The notes: a model not told the origin generated them from the letters alone. DNA of 64,000 bases from Cichorium intybus (GCA_023525715.1 CM042014.1:20810063-20874062); one strand, 5' to 3'; numbered from the stretch's first letter, positions 13,601 to 26,455 are shown. Program-made: numbers and translations.

Positions 13601-14264
13601 ATGGAAGCTCTCTTGTGGTCATGTCAAAAGGTATGTGTTGACCATTATTTTTAGTGGTATTTCTCTTCTTATTATTATTTTTTTCAAATTTATCTATACA
13701 GGGACACAATACTCTCAACAGTCTTACAAAGTAAGTGACTCGTTCCCTTTTAAGTGGATAAACAAGAAATGGAGAGAAGGGTTTCATGTGACATCCATGG
13801 CAACCGCGGGTACTCGCTGGGGTGTTGTCATGTCCCGTAATGCTGGCTTCAGTGATCAGGTAATCTTTTTTTATTTTAAATAGAATTTTATATTGGTAAC
13901 ATTTTAATAATAATCTGTTATGTTTTATAGGTGGTGGAGCTTGATTTTCTATATCCAAGTGAGGGCATACATAGAAGGTGGGACAATGGTTACCGTATTA
14001 CATCAACAGCTGCCACGTGGGATCAAGCTGCACTCATCTTAAGTGTGCCACGTCACAAGCCTGGTGATGAAACACAGGAGACATTACGCACATCACAGTT
14101 TCCAAGTACACATGTTAAGGTCAGTCCACTTCATAATTTTGTGGTATCAGTGAAATAACTAAAAAATGGGGTTTAATAATATATATGGTTATGTAAATGT
14201 GCAGGAGAAGTGGGCAAAGAATTTGTATCTTGCGTGCATTTGCTATGGAAGAACTGTGTCGTGA
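10691..14264 (+). CDS. MLK: MUT9-like kinase (casein kinase 1-like Ser/Thr kinase, MLK/PPK family)
   Basis: Spliced from 16 exons: 10691-11047, 11363-11491, 11570-11643, 11744-11813, 11903-11958, 12040-12111, 12189-12283, 12361-12427, 12518-12647, 12736-12954, 13052-13194, 13286-13460, 13540-13630, 13702-13859, 13931-14119, 14205-14264. The exons sum to 2085 nt (694 aa), in frame throughout and the usual family length. After a basic N-terminus opening MPELRSGVRR, the kinase domain shows the Gly loop GKGGFGQV (about 135-142), catalytic Lys in VALKFE (about 166), HGDVKPEN (Asp about 258) and DLG in place of DFG (about 281), which is normal for this family. A probable nuclear signal lies in the KRGR...KKIR stretch. 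The C-terminal half is the conserved MLK domain ending CYGRTVS. In Arabidopsis, MLKs are nuclear kinases that phosphorylate histone H3 Thr3 and act with phytochrome/PIF and evening-complex proteins. Which of the four paralogues this matches was not resolved. Confidence 0.93.
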
Positions 14265-14560
14265 TGGGCATGGTATGTGGTTTTCATGAATTATTGGAAG
14301 CCATTTATTGTGTTTTGAAGTTTGTTTGTAAAACATTTGTATTTAGTTTTGAAATGTTGTCTGCTGATGTTCTGTTTCTTGTCCTGTGCACAGGGGGTGT
14401 TAAAATGTGGATGGTTTTGAAATTGCGAGTCAAGGACCGTGAAAGACTGGTGAGAGGTGAAACCAGTCTTGGACCGGTCCAGATTCGAGTAGTCAACTAG
14501 TATTGACCGGTAATATTGTACCTATACTAATAGGATTTGAGGTTAGGGTTGTGAACCTAT
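14265..14560 (+). other. 3' UTR of the MLK gene with a probable UTR intron
   Basis: Eight nt after the stop codon a GTATGTGG donor (14273) is followed by a pyrimidine-rich tract and CAG acceptor (14391-14393), giving a 121-nt candidate intron in the 3' UTR. The ORF readable through this area has no family resemblance. Confidence 0.45.
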
Positions 14561-14599
14561 AACTATAAGCTCATGATTACTTGTTAAACTTGAATTGTG

Positions 14600-15985
14600 T
14601 TCTAGAAAGTGTATGTGTTTGTGGAAATCTTTTCATAAGTAGGGTGGATTTTGTTAGAAGAAGTTAACAGTATATGATGAGTTTTGGATTAGTGTCGAAT
14701 ATCATCATATATTCATATTCCAAGTATCGATTATAGGTGCAAAAACAGAAAGAAATGTCACTATAGGTGCCGCTAATCTGATAGAGAAATGGAAGTAACA
14801 TGTACACAGATTGAGAAAAATACTATAAATCATTGGAAAAAATAAGCACCAACAAATCTGATTCATTTGGCCTTGGCATATACAAGTGAGCGTACAATAG
14901 GAAAATGGACCAAATGGATGAAAATAAAATTGTCGGCTAGACTAATCAAATGGTATAAAATTTAGGGCTAATAATATAAAAATTACCGTAGTTTGGTTAA
15001 AATCTCGTTTAAGCACTATATATATATTTTGTTTTGTTCTAAAAAAACCACTCATACTTTCAAAAACATTTGTAAAAACCACTCATATTTTCAAAAAGAT
15101 ACATTGTGACCAATATAACAAATAAAAGTCATGATTCTATGTCGCCAACTTGGAACACTTGTTATCCCCGTCGCATTCAAAAAAATTTAGTGCATTCACT
15201 TAGACGCCATATGCATTCACAACGTGGCTGAAGAGCTGCACTTACGAAGACCAAAATCACATGTTGACAACTTTATGTACCATTTTCACTGTAATGAAAT
15301 TCCAATATTTGTTTTAAATGTTGATATGAAACTTTTCATGCAATCATTCGATGAAAAAAATCCTTAAAGGTTATAAAATAAAACGAATAGTGGTCAACTG
15401 AATGTCTGAATCCCATCTCGATTATGAAAAACATATCTCACATTGTCAACCGAAATTTCTGCACTACACCTAATCGGACGTGGATATTAGTACCTAAGCT
15501 TCAGAATACTAACATCGTGGAATGCTAATGGTACAAGATTAAGCATAATCCAAATGGTCCATTAGTCGGTACAGTGGACAGCTCATCGCCAATGTTTTTT
15601 CTTAGTTGGAGGGTGTAGACTAATCAGAGACTTTAAGTCATGCAGTCAGACCCACCACCATGTGTCTCATAGTACCCATATCATTTTCTCTTGGGACATT
15701 AGACAGGTAGACATTAATACTGCATTTCTGCACAACGATGTCACGACTATTAGTGTATATCAACTAGCTTGAGGTCAGATTTCTAGCCTATACAGTTAGC
15801 AGTTATTTGTTATTCTAGGTTGACTCACAACCGTTTGTGTATAAAGTACGTAGTTTTAGAGTTGACTTGTGTCGGTGGATGTATATGCTTAGCCTCTCAT
15901 ATTTCATTAACTTCAAGATAATGAAATAGATATGAGTAATTGTATTGATTCCTACATTTTATTCCTACTCATATTCCTACCTATC
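14600..15985. other. Intergenic, no recognisable gene
   Basis: AT-rich to mixed sequence. A short duplication near 15040-15095 repeats an aaaaaccactcatactttcaaaaa-like segment. The moderately GC-balanced block 15120-15900 could be an old element or pseudogene, but no protein family was recognised in any frame. Confidence 0.4.
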
Positions 15986-15987
15986 AT

Positions 15988-16082
15988 ATTCCTACCTATG
16001 TGAAAGTATGACAAGTGTCACATTTAATAAACATAATAATATTTTAATACACATGTCATAATTTCACTTGAGTAGGAAGATT
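15988..16082. mobile_element. Small hairpin MITE
   Basis: About 30-bp imperfect terminal inverted repeats: attcctacctatgtgaaag and its continuation at 15988-16020 match the reverse complement of 16049-16082, which ends gagtaggaag. The roughly 30-bp AT-rich centre has no coding capacity. A further partial copy of the outer arm (attcctactcat) lies just upstream. No target duplication was assigned. Confidence 0.5.
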
Positions 16083-16444
16083 GATACCTCCCTACTTTTC
16101 TTTTTCGTTATTCAGTTCTCAAAAGACTTCTAAATCACGCCACCAATGAAATTAAAAATAAGTTTCACGTCTCTAAAAGGTCCATCTATTTCACCCAAGA
16201 ACAATAAAATGACGACTCAGAAAAATCTCTCTTCTTTGGAGAAAGTTTACCCTGATAAATGGGCACATGCAATTTTCATCAACACCCATTTAAGGTTGCA
16301 ATAATTCACCCATGTGCAAATATATCAAGTAATAAACCAGCCTCCAAAATGTAAATCCTTTGTTAAAAGATTAGAGCCCTAATCCATTAGGGCTCTGGGA
16401 ACGGTCTTGAGTTAGAACCCGAAACTAAAATTTTAGGTTCCAAC

Positions 16445-17501
16445 TCAAGACTGTTCTTTCCATATACGTCCGGACACTTTGAGCTTCAGCTCCTGCCTGT
16501 CCCCACCAGAAAAGAACAAGGCTATATTCCTCGTTATGATGAGCCCATCAAGACTGTCACGAACCGTCTTATGACTGTCACGAATACTCCTCGGGATCCC
16601 TTGCCACTTCAACTTTCTACCATTTCCTCCAACCTCCAAACTGTAACTAAACTTGTTAGCATCGTTTTCATCCCCCATGAACCGCAAGAACGCCATGTAA
16701 ACCGGTGCTGTTCCCAGATGAAAAGCTTCAAAATGCAAGCAGAATTGGTACCCAAAACAGTTGAATATCTGCATCAAAACAAGATCAACTGTTTACATTA
16801 CTTAAGTGTTTCTAGAGGGAGGTAAAGTGTAAATCTTACGGTCAACATCCAAGTAGCATTCTCGATCTCATGAGGATTAGGCTTGACATAACGATGATTG
16901 AAGCTAGATCCATCATGCATATCGACATTATGATCGGTTTTCAGATGTGCTACAATAAACGGAATATCACCCGTGACCGGGCATTCCGCACCTGCGTAAG
17001 GACAATTATACCCCCGATGCTTGCAATCCTCCTCGTGCTTCATCCTGCTGTGATACGCCAATATATCTTGGCAACCATAAACATGGTACTTGCATGGCAA
17101 CTCAATGGACTCTGCAACTTTCTCCAAGGCCAAACACCGTATGTTTCCAAGCTCTTGTCGACATATCGGGCAACTGTTTTGCACTTTTGTCTTGCAATTC
17201 ACACATATCGTGTGCCCGTTTGGACACTGCACATAATGATTTAATTTTAAAACATGATATTGGTTTTTAATTTAGCAGAAAAACTTACTTGATGAATGGG
17301 GGGACACATGATGTTGAGGCAGACAGGGCACTCAAGTAGCTCATGGACAGCACTGTTTGATGCCATTCCGGGCCTTCCACCAGTAGAACCACATAATCTG
17401 GGGCCACTTCTTCCTTCTACGTTTGTGGATTTGGCACCATAATCAACAAGTGCACCACGTGATTCAGTGACATCCTGGTAAATATTACCGCCAGGAGCCA
17501 T
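16445..17501 (-). CDS. SINAT: SINA-type RING E3 ubiquitin ligase (SINAT family)
   Basis: Three exons on the minus strand: 17501-17289, 17226-16840 and 16768-16445. They give 921 nt (307 codons incl. stop reading as 71+129+107 aa plus stop), the usual size for plant SINATs. The C3HC4 RING spans about residues 57-92 (CPVCLNIMCPPIHQ, then CPNGH, CVNC, CPICR). It is split by intron 1 between HQ and CPNG. It is followed by the SIAH-type zinc finger (CKYHVYGC, H and C ligands, about 110-170) and a TRAF-like substrate-binding domain ending GRIWKEQS. Such proteins dimerise and ubiquitinate targets in hormone, drought and autophagy signalling. The start is the first Met after a probable 5' UTR intron acceptor near 17537. 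The orthology class (SINAT1-5) was not resolved. Confidence 0.93.
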
Positions 17502-18500
17502 GTTCTTGATTTCTGCTGCTCCTTGATTTGCTCCTGATAATTGTAATTAATTCAAAATCATCAAATTTTTAAACAAACCCTAATCTTGAAAGTTAAAATG
17601 CAGGTGGTGATCTTAAGCAATGTATATTATTATACATTAAAGCAAGGTAACTGTTGATCAAAGCAAGAATCTAATTCGCAGATAGTTGAGTGCCAAGAAA
17701 ACTACACACATGGGTTAACTTTCATATGCAAATGTAGCAGATTTTAACAATATTGAATACAAACATGTTTTCTAGCGGCCCCAAAACCTCACTCGAGGTC
17801 GAGTTTGACCAGGCAGTGAATGCATCCGAAGTGATTCACTAGCAAACTGTAACAATTTCAGTATGGAAGTGACTGTCAACAGATTCACAGAACAGCGGAT
17901 TTAAGGTATTTAACCATGGATTTGCCAGAAATTTCCTTAAAGAAAGGTCAAATGTTCCCCCTTAAGTCGCTACATCGTTGTGGAATTTCGAGAAGAGAAC
18001 AAGTTGACTTGCTCATAAATTTTCACAACCTTTTCTTTTCAGCTCAATCGTCAACGTACATCAATTTCAACGAATCAACACAAACCCATAAAACCGAATC
18101 ATTATAATCAAGAGATTGAGAAAGATGGCTATAACGTAAGAACTGACCAAGAACTGCAAGCCCCAGATGAGAAAGTCAGTACCCAGAAGCCAGGATGAAG
18201 CAATTCATCAGCAATTGGGGGTTTATTGTGAAATTGTTGTAACGATACAATAAGATTGGGGTTTAAATAGATGGAACAGATCGGATGAATTGAATTGAAG
18301 TGATGATCGACTCCGACACTCAAAGATTTGGGCAATCTTGAACTCCCAGGATTCATTCAATTCTGTCAATCTATCTAGGATTGTAGAACAGTTGAGATGG
18401 AAATAAATATGGGGATTTATGATGTGTGTTTAACAGCTAAGGGGATTTGAGCAATGGTTTTCAAATGCAAAGTTATGGTTGTTTCCTGTTGTCTTGTTTT
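17502..18500 (-). promoter_or_regulatory. 5' UTR intron and leader/promoter of the SINAT gene
   Basis: A minus-strand TTATCAG acceptor near 17537 and a GTCAGT donor near 18148 suggest a roughly 600-nt intron inside the 5' UTR, with a first non-coding exon around 18150-18450. The short ORFs here carry no recognisable domain. The exact transcription start cannot be seen. Confidence 0.45.
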
Positions 18501-19127
18501 GAAGTCAGTTTTGGCTTTTACGAGACATTTGCGCACGCGTTGCTCTGTTATCATCAACTTCAACTCTATTTATAACTCCATTACCACCAATTAATTCCAA
18601 ATAATAGAGTAAACCACAGATTTCCTTCCGGAATATATATTACTCTGTGTTTTTTGTCTTAAAAAATTACATTTAATATTTTGATTTTTGTTAAAGCTGA
18701 TTAATCATTATATGCAGCCGTCGTATGCAGTTTTTTAGGATTCTTGTCAAATTTTCTTGCGTAATTTATGAGTTTTCCATCTTTTTATATCGAGAAAAAA
18801 ATTTACAAATTGACTAAAAATTTAAATTATTTTGCAAAATTTAGTCAAAAATTAGTGTTTGGACCTAAATAACCATAAATATTGCAGATGATTATTTGCG
18901 GAATTCTTGACTGCTTGCGAATTTCACAAAACGTCGTCGCTTTAGGGATTTTCACATATGAATACCTATGCAAATCAATGTTCTCTGCGAAAATCTACGG
19001 GACCCTGAATAGCTGTATACAAGGTAAAAGAATTGAAACAGTTTTTTTGGTGGTAGATTTTCATAGATGGTATCAGCGAAAATCTTGGATGCTCTATGAT
19101 GTCAACTGCTTAAATGTGATTTTTGCA
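18501..19127. other. Intergenic flank of the nested solo LTRs
   Basis: AT-rich upstream DNA of the SINAT gene. From about 18880 on it contains gcgaaaatct-like short repeats. It was contiguous with 26606 onward before the LTR at 19133 inserted. No gene recognised. Confidence 0.4.
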
Positions 19128-19712
19128 GAGGATGTAACACCTTGTGAGGATTGGTAAGCGTTCTAAAACTATATTGTGGTTAATAGTTGAATGTGTTAGA
19201 TGATTTAAAATGACCATAAGGGATATTTGGTCATTCTAGTAGGACGAGCATAATACAAGTGTTTTATATTACTAAAATACTAGTATATATTGTTTAGTGT
19301 ATGATATTGCGGCTGAATTTTTTGAGACATGTATTGAGTTGGAAATGGATTAAAGCTGAATATTGGCAGGCAGTATGAAACGATATAGACTACACTGAGC
19401 GTAACCCTAGTGGACGCGACCCGTCCATGGAAGTATGATGCTAAAATAGAAATAAAGTTATAAGTACAATGTCAATGTAGATACGGGGTAGAACGTGACG
19501 CGTCTAGTGAGGCACCATGACGCGTTGGCTGTATATATCAGATGAGATAAGAGGGGTAAGTTGGTTCTTTGGCTCATTTCGCACACTTAGACTTTAGAGA
19601 GCAGATAAAGTACGAACACTTGAACTTTTGTCAGCCAAATTCAAAGGGAAACAAAAAGGATTCGAAGGACTAAACATTATCCACTTGATTTTGAAGGTAA
19701 GCTCTTAATCCT

Positions 19713-22193
19713 TGTAAGAACCCGCGAAAAAGTCAAAAAGGGTAAAACCGTCTTTTGTCACGTTGTACGACTATTATGTGTAATAATATGTATTTGTAAA
19801 ACAATATAATAAGAAATAAAAGTTTATATGAAATTTGGAGTTTTGTCGTGTGAATAGTGAAATATGGCCAAAAAGTGCAAATTGGTCATTTGACATGAAA
19901 ATGACCAAAAATGTCAAGAAAATGTTAAGTTGGAAGTAATGAAGCATAAATGGTAAAGTTATGACCTTTGGACCATTTTTGTGGAAGAATTGGAAGGTTA
20001 GGGACCTAAATATAAAGTTTTTATAAAAACTAAATATATATATTAAAGGATAGTTATTTCCTCCATTATGTAAGAAAACAATAGAAGTCTCCAGAGAGAA
20101 CTAGAGAGAGCGAGAGTGTGCAGGAAGAACACGAGAGGAAGAAGAAGAGATCAAGAAATTGGCCAAGGGAATCAAGAAAGGATTGGAATTGGTGATTCCA
20201 AAGTTAAAGAAGGTAAGGTTTCCTTTGTTTCTAACCTAGGTTTTTGGGTGTATGCTTGAATTGGTTCTTGAATGGAATTGAAACTGCAATTTCAGTTAAG
20301 AATCATGTGGGTTAAGTAGCTAATGCTTCCAATAAGTCATTAGTTAAGAACTTAACTCTAAAACATAGAAGTAGATTGCTTTTCTTGAGAAATTTCAAGT
20401 TTGGTCAAGAACTTCAATTCTTGCATTTGATTGATTCAAACGATTTTAATAGCTTAAAACCTTGTACTAATGGAGGGTTTTAGTCAAGGAACAAACCCCA
20501 TATGATTAAGACATAGATTAAGGACTTAATGGGTGAAAACTGCATGCTACAGTGCACAAATCGCGACTGATCAGGAGCCTGCCCAGGCGCCAGGCGCAGT
20601 GCGCCCAGGACCAGGGCGGGGTGCGCCCAGGCGCAGTACGCCCAGCCCTGGCGCAGTGCGCCTCCAGACAGGGACAAAAAATGTTAGAAATTTCAAATGC
20701 TAGAAACCATAGCTAGACATGTCCGATTGACCTGAAATTTTAGCCATAACCCTAAAATGGTATAAGAACATGCCGGGAATGGTCAAATCCGTAATCCGAC
20801 CTTGCAGAAAAATCACTGTAGCGGCAGTGGCTAAAATTACTATTTATGCCAAAACTTGATTTTTAGAATTTGAGCTAGACTTGTCCAATGAACTCCAAAT
20901 TTGAAACACAAGTCTAATATGGCCTAAGATTTCATGGAAAAGAATCGGAACTGAAATACGACCCCTCGGGGGTACTGTAGCAATATACGCGTATTTCGGA
21001 GAAAACCGTTAAACGAGTTTATTAATGGTTATACATTTATTATAACCTAGAGTTATGTTATATGAGACTTTAGCATTATAGAGTTAATTATATTGGGTAT
21101 TTATATATACTACTTGTATAGGTGGTGCTTCAAACGTTGTTGAGCACGGGAAGGGAAAAGGCGTACGTGAAGCTTAGTAAACCGTAGTAGAACCGAGGTG
21201 AGTTTTATGAGGATTTCTATAGTACATAACAAAATGTTATTTTCAGAATAGTAATATTTCCAAATGTTTATAAATACTAAAGTTTGGAAAATAGTTTTGA
21301 AAGAAGCTCTATACAAGGGCTTAGTATTTTAAACAGATTTTTAAAGTATGGTTTGCAAGGTAGTTTGAAAGAAGTTCCTTATGGGAACTAAGATGTCAAA
21401 ATCAGTTTTTGAAAATATTTTCAGTAAAGAGTTATAAAATGTTTGAGTAAGAGTTGTTTACAAATTGTGTCCCATTTTGACCAATTTGAGATGAAATGAA
21501 GTAAGAATTAAAGAAAGAAAGAAGTATGAGCCAGTTGTCTGGACTAAGATCACCCACATAATCGGGGGATCAGAAGACACTACTGGGATGGTACATTCCG
21601 TCGCGAAGTAGTTGTCTAGCTTAGTATACCCTTGTGCTTGAATTTGTTCCAAGTCACAAAGGGGAGACATAATGAGCATAACCGAGTGGGCAGATCTGTT
21701 CTGTCCCGCGAGGGGAGCTAGTAGAATGAATTAAAATAACTTAATTCATGAGTTTCAGTTGGTCACAAGAAAAAGAGAAAGAAAGCAGTTTTGAGAAAGA
21801 AAGTATTTTTAAAGCTTAAAAGTAAAGATAGTAAGACATTTTGAGATTTATGATATAAATCAGTTTTGAGCAGTGTACTTTTAATATTTCAACTTTTGAA
21901 TAGAAACGTTTTGGGTCTAAACCCATATTACTCACGAGACTTTATGTCTCACGTATACTATGTTTTTGAAATGCTATGTACTTAGGTGAAGGGAGTGAAG
22001 GTTGCAGTTGGGACCGTTTTGTACACTGTAAGTTTAAATTATGGTTATCTGTATTGAGTCTGTAATACCCCTCGAGTTAAAGTTTGTAAAATAAAACAAA
22101 AATTTAAGTGGCTATTTTATAGTCACGAGTTGTAAAATATGTTTGAAAATTGTATTTGTATTTTAAATATGGTTTGAGAAAAGGGGTGTTACA
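19713..22193 (+). mobile_element. Inner solo LTR 1 (plus strand)
   Basis: 2481 bp from TGTAAGAACCC to GGGGTGTTACA, bounded by a perfect 5-bp duplication atcct (19708-19712 and 22194-22198). The ggggtgttaca end matches the end of the LARD LTR (read on the minus strand), so it belongs to a related gypsy-like LTR group. It holds a GC-rich palindromic tract at 20578-20665 and the ctcacgagac block at 21931-21940. No coding capacity. Confidence 0.85.
20578..20665. repeat. GC-rich palindromic subrepeat inside solo LTR
   Basis: About 88 bp made of variants of ggcgcagtgcgcc and tgcgcccagg, each near-palindromic. It is strongly GC- and CpG-rich against an AT-rich background. The 65-codon minus-strand ORF across it is an artefact of composition. 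Confidence 0.75.
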
Positions 22194-23749
22194 ATCCTTC
22201 TTATGGGAATTGTATCTATTTGTTGATTTAACTGAAGAGCTTATAAACCCTAACTATTATATGCCCATGTATGGCGTAATATGATGTATGAGAGTAATGA
22301 TGGGGCATGTAACATGTTCCTAGATAATTGGATTAATAATATCAATTAAGCTTGAATTTGGGGTTTTGATCATAAACCCTAGATCTAATAAAGAATGACA
22401 GAGAGGTAACCGGTGTTGTTACCTGTGTGATACTGATAAACAAGCTAAAAGAAACTAAAATATGGTTTTAAAATTGTCTGGAACGATGAAGACCAGGGCA
22501 TGGTCATTCATAGAACGACGTGACACGTAGGATTTAAAACACGATGCGTAGAATCTTCCCCCGATGGGTTGTACCGAGATGTATTGAACGTGACGCGTTT
22601 AGTGATAAGATGCAGCGCATAAGTTAGTCAAAAAGAATTATTCACTATGCTATGAAGTCAATTTGGACTTAATGAGTTTTGTAAAGACCCATAGTGTTGT
22701 TAAGTTACCTTAAGCCTAAAGGAGTTTAAAAAACTTATAGATGCTTATATATGTATATGTGAAAACCTATTGTAGGTTTGATTAAGAGTGGATGACATTC
22801 ACGTGGACATTACGTGTGACACCCCATTTCTACTGTTTGCAAATACTATGATTTTTCGTATAAATACATGAATACAAAAATACGGTTTATCAAAAACCGA
22901 TAATTTACATGTTTAAAAAAAACAGTGGGTGTTACAAATCCATACCAAAACTAACCATAGTAAGCAAGAAAGGATTAAACCTTGAGTCCAAGATAGGAGC
23001 TAACTCAAGCTCCACTCCAGCTAAACTTCATCCAATTATAGCATAGCATTTTAACCTGGAATACATGGCAAAACATAGAATACGTAAGACAATAATGTCT
23101 CGTGAGTTACATGAGTTTTAGACTCAAACCTTTAATTTCTTTTTCCAACCTTTTTATAAAATTTATAACATAAATCTTCTATCAAAACTTTATAGTAATA
23201 ATATACTATAACTCTTTACTTCTCAAAATCATTTCTTACTATGCTTTACAAAAATAACATCTTTCAAAACTTTATAGTAGTAACATACTATAACTCTTTA
23301 CTTTTCAAAATCACTTCATAACATACTTTACAAAAATAACTTCTTTCTTACTTTCTTTGACTGGTTTTATAAGCTTGCTGGATTTTTATACTTAGGGCTT
23401 TAATCACCATAAGTGATACCCCAAGTCTCTATGGCTAGAAAGAACGGATCAATCATCACCATAGAAGTGCTGAGGCGATCTACTTCGCGATGAGGCTTTT
23501 TCCCCAGTAGACCCCTTACCTAACCCGGGTAGGTTGGAACATAGTTCCCTTACTAACGCTGCTTGCTACAATTACTAGTCATACAAAATACTTGCTGTTT
23601 GCTTGAACATTTCTCATATACATATAACTTTTGGCTAGGTGCCAAACTACATCATTTTATGTCTTTATGGCTAGATGCCAAATATAGCTTTCATCACATA
23701 ATAATCATATGTTTAAAACATATTTTTCTAACATGTTAAGCTTTATGCC

Positions 23750-23893
23750 AAAACATACTTTCCAACATCTTATGGCTATATGCCATTCATACTCGAAAAC
23801 AAATACAGTTTGTAACCAAAACATACTTTTTAAACATCTTGTGGCTATATGCCATTCATACTCGAAAACATATATAACTTGTAGTTCAAAACA
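23750..23893. repeat. Two tandem copies of a ~72-bp unit inside solo LTR
   Basis: The core tggctatatgccattcatac plus flanks recurs once at a spacing of about 72 bp (near 23772 and 23843). A more diverged copy (tatggctagatgccaaat) lies upstream near 23667. The overlapping ORFs on both strands simply reflect this repeat. Confidence 0.7.
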
Positions 23894-25587
23894 TAACTTC
23901 AAATATAGCATTATACTTTCATAACAAGTTAGAAATAATACTCTTGCATATAATTTCACATATAGAAATTTTATAAGAAATCTTGAAAATACTTACTTGC
24001 CATGTACCCCAAAATGGGTAAAAATACTACATGTACTCACCTTGTCTAGTTAGAGAAGTCTAACTAGAATCACTTTTTCCCGTTGTGTTTTCCTTTCCTT
24101 CAACTTTACTCCTTAATACCTAAGGAGTTCATTTAACATTCTAGTTAATACAAGCTAGGCCTTAGTAACAATTAAAGACCTCTTAATCTACATCGTAATA
24201 GATTAATATCACATTATTAACTCATTTTTAGATTTTGACATCTAAGACACATGGTCAAAGAATTGACCATAACTCCCAACTCAGAAACCCGAATGGCACA
24301 AACTCAAACATTCTGGAAAGTAGACACAATACATAACAAGTCTCGAGAAGGTACCGAGACTTGAATCACACTCTAAGACCTTAGAAAATAAGTAACAAGA
24401 TTGATAGTGCAATCTGTCACAAATCTGGATTAACGGAGGAATCACCAATTCCATTCCACTTGGGAATGGAATCAAGGGAAACCCTCTTACATAGGCATAC
24501 TAGATATAACCAAGAGACTACCCTCCGAAATTCAGACCCAAAAGACAAACCAATTAAGAATTAAAAATCATACAATATGAAGGAAATGGGCAGCAACATT
24601 TCTGTCACAACACAGCATAGGTTGACAAGATTTGTCCAACAACCTGACTTCTGAAGGGAAATAAGTCAAGCCTTTTGGATGAGTTGCACTAGACATGAAG
24701 ATAAAGCTCGCATCCAAAAATCAAACTCAAAGCATAAGCCAACTGAGAATTAAAAATCGTGCAACAAGGACAATGTGCACAGCTACAATTCTGGTTCAGT
24801 CAAAGAGAAGGCATTGGAACCCTAGATTCCTAATGGAATTGGATCAAGCCCTCTGGATGTAACACATTAGACATGAGGATGGAATTTCCCTCAAAATTTC
24901 AGACCTAAACAATATACCATTTGGGAACTAAAAATCCCACAAGTTGACCTAGGTGTGCAGCAGCCAATCTGTGGAGGTCGGGTTGCACACACCAAAAGCC
25001 AAACCAAAACAATGAACTGGGTAAATTCCTTTTGGTCGAGTATGGCTCATGACAAGGTTCTTCTCCACACAAAATTTCAGAACAATCCAGTGAACACACA
25101 ATTTTACAAGAATTTCACAACACAATTGGACACAGAAATCATACTCATGGAAATCGGGTTCAAAACCTTAGAAAACGACTGAATGAGGTCTGGACCCCAA
25201 CTGATGAACTGAAGAAGACATCGAGACGAAACCATGGGCACTGGAATCACCTAATTTGGACATCGTATGATTTTTCTACGAATTATACAACATAGGACAG
25301 ATTCTTACCTTAAATTGTTGAAATACTTCTTAAATTAACTAAGGTTTCATGAAGAAATTGCCTCAAATCTTCCTCCCATTTGCTTCTCCCGTAGCCTCAA
25401 AATGATCAGCCAACAATGGGAGATATTTTCTCCCTTTTATACTTCCTATTTTTACACTCTAGCCCCTCAATTTCCATATCTTGAACTTTGGCCACAAAAA
25501 TCAATTTTTATCACATAAAATTTAGTTTTCTTACATTTTTAGTCCAAAAACCAAAATATAATGTCAATATGAATCCTACATATAGTC

Positions 25588-25663
25588 AAATGACCAAATT
25601 ACCCTTTTATGGTAAAATGACCAAATTACCCTTTTATGGTAAAATGTCCAAATTACCCTTTTT
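25588..25663. repeat. Three tandem copies of a 27-bp unit
   Basis: The unit aaatgaccaaattacccttt continuing tatggt occurs twice almost perfectly, and a third time with one change and a diverged end. Confidence 0.8.
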
Positions 25664-25879
25664 CACCAATTTTCTCCAAACTCTTGGAATTTTACTACAT
25701 TTCCCACTATATTATTTTAAAACTTTTCAAAATATTTTGGTCTTTACCTTAAGTATTTTCTCGAATATAAATTCAAGATTTTTAGGTCGTTACAATACGA
25801 GTTGTATCCCGATACTTCACTGATTAGCACTATTAGGTGAGTAACCAACTCGTTTTCCTCCATCTTATCAGTGTGATGA

Positions 25880-26085
25880 TAATGTTATGCATGCGCCTGA
25901 GTGGCTGGAAAATATAAATGCATGAGTAGTTGGAAAATGATAATGCTTGTATGGCCGGAATATGTGTGTCTAGGTGGCTGGGAGTGTGTGTGCCTATGTG
26001 GCTAGGTGCGATTGCGTTGGTGGCTGGATTGGGGGTATGTCTGAGTGGCTGGAATACACTAGCCTGTGTGGCTGGACGGGTTACG
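25880..26085. repeat. Degenerate tandem repeat with gtggctgg core
   Basis: The core gtggctgg(a/g) or close variants recur about eight times at 25-35 bp spacing within the outer solo LTR. The repeat makes a 96-codon ORF rich in Trp, Gly and Val that is not a credible gene. Confidence 0.6.
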
Positions 26086-26395
26086 ATGGATAAAGGGGAA
26101 GTTATTGATTTGATGTATATGTCTTATCATCATATGATGACCGAGTCTGTTGTGGAATTTTTATATTATGCTACATGTGTTGCTTATTATGATGTTGATG
26201 TATATGTCTTATCCTTGTGAGGTTGTGATTGTTGTTAAGTTATTGGTTGCTCACTAAGCTTTGATAGCTTACATTTATGTGTTAACTAACCTTGCAAGAC
26301 CTAGTAGCTTCACGAAAGGAAAGGAGAAGATGGATAGTTAGACTAGATGTTTTGTGTATAGTTTTGCTCTAGTATAGTAACCCGACTCAAGGATA

Positions 26396-26455
26396 ATGTA
26401 TGTATGTATGTATGTATGTATGTATGTATGTATGTACGTATGTATGTATGTATGT
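26396..26455. repeat. (TATG)n microsatellite
   Basis: About 15 units of the tetranucleotide with one interruption (tacg), close to the right end of the outer solo LTR. Confidence 0.95.

Larger units (their letters stand above)
22815..25794 (-). mobile_element. Inner solo LTR 2 (minus strand)
   Basis: 2980 bp. The plus strand starts TGTGACACCCC and ends GGTCGTTACA. The flanks ttacg (22810-22814) and atacg (25795-25799) match at 4 of 5 bases. The segment around 23055-23130 is closely similar to 6130-6200 of the LARD LTR in the same orientation, so it is read as minus strand. It contains tandem repeats at 23750-23893 and 25588-25663. No interior, no coding capacity. Confidence 0.8.
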
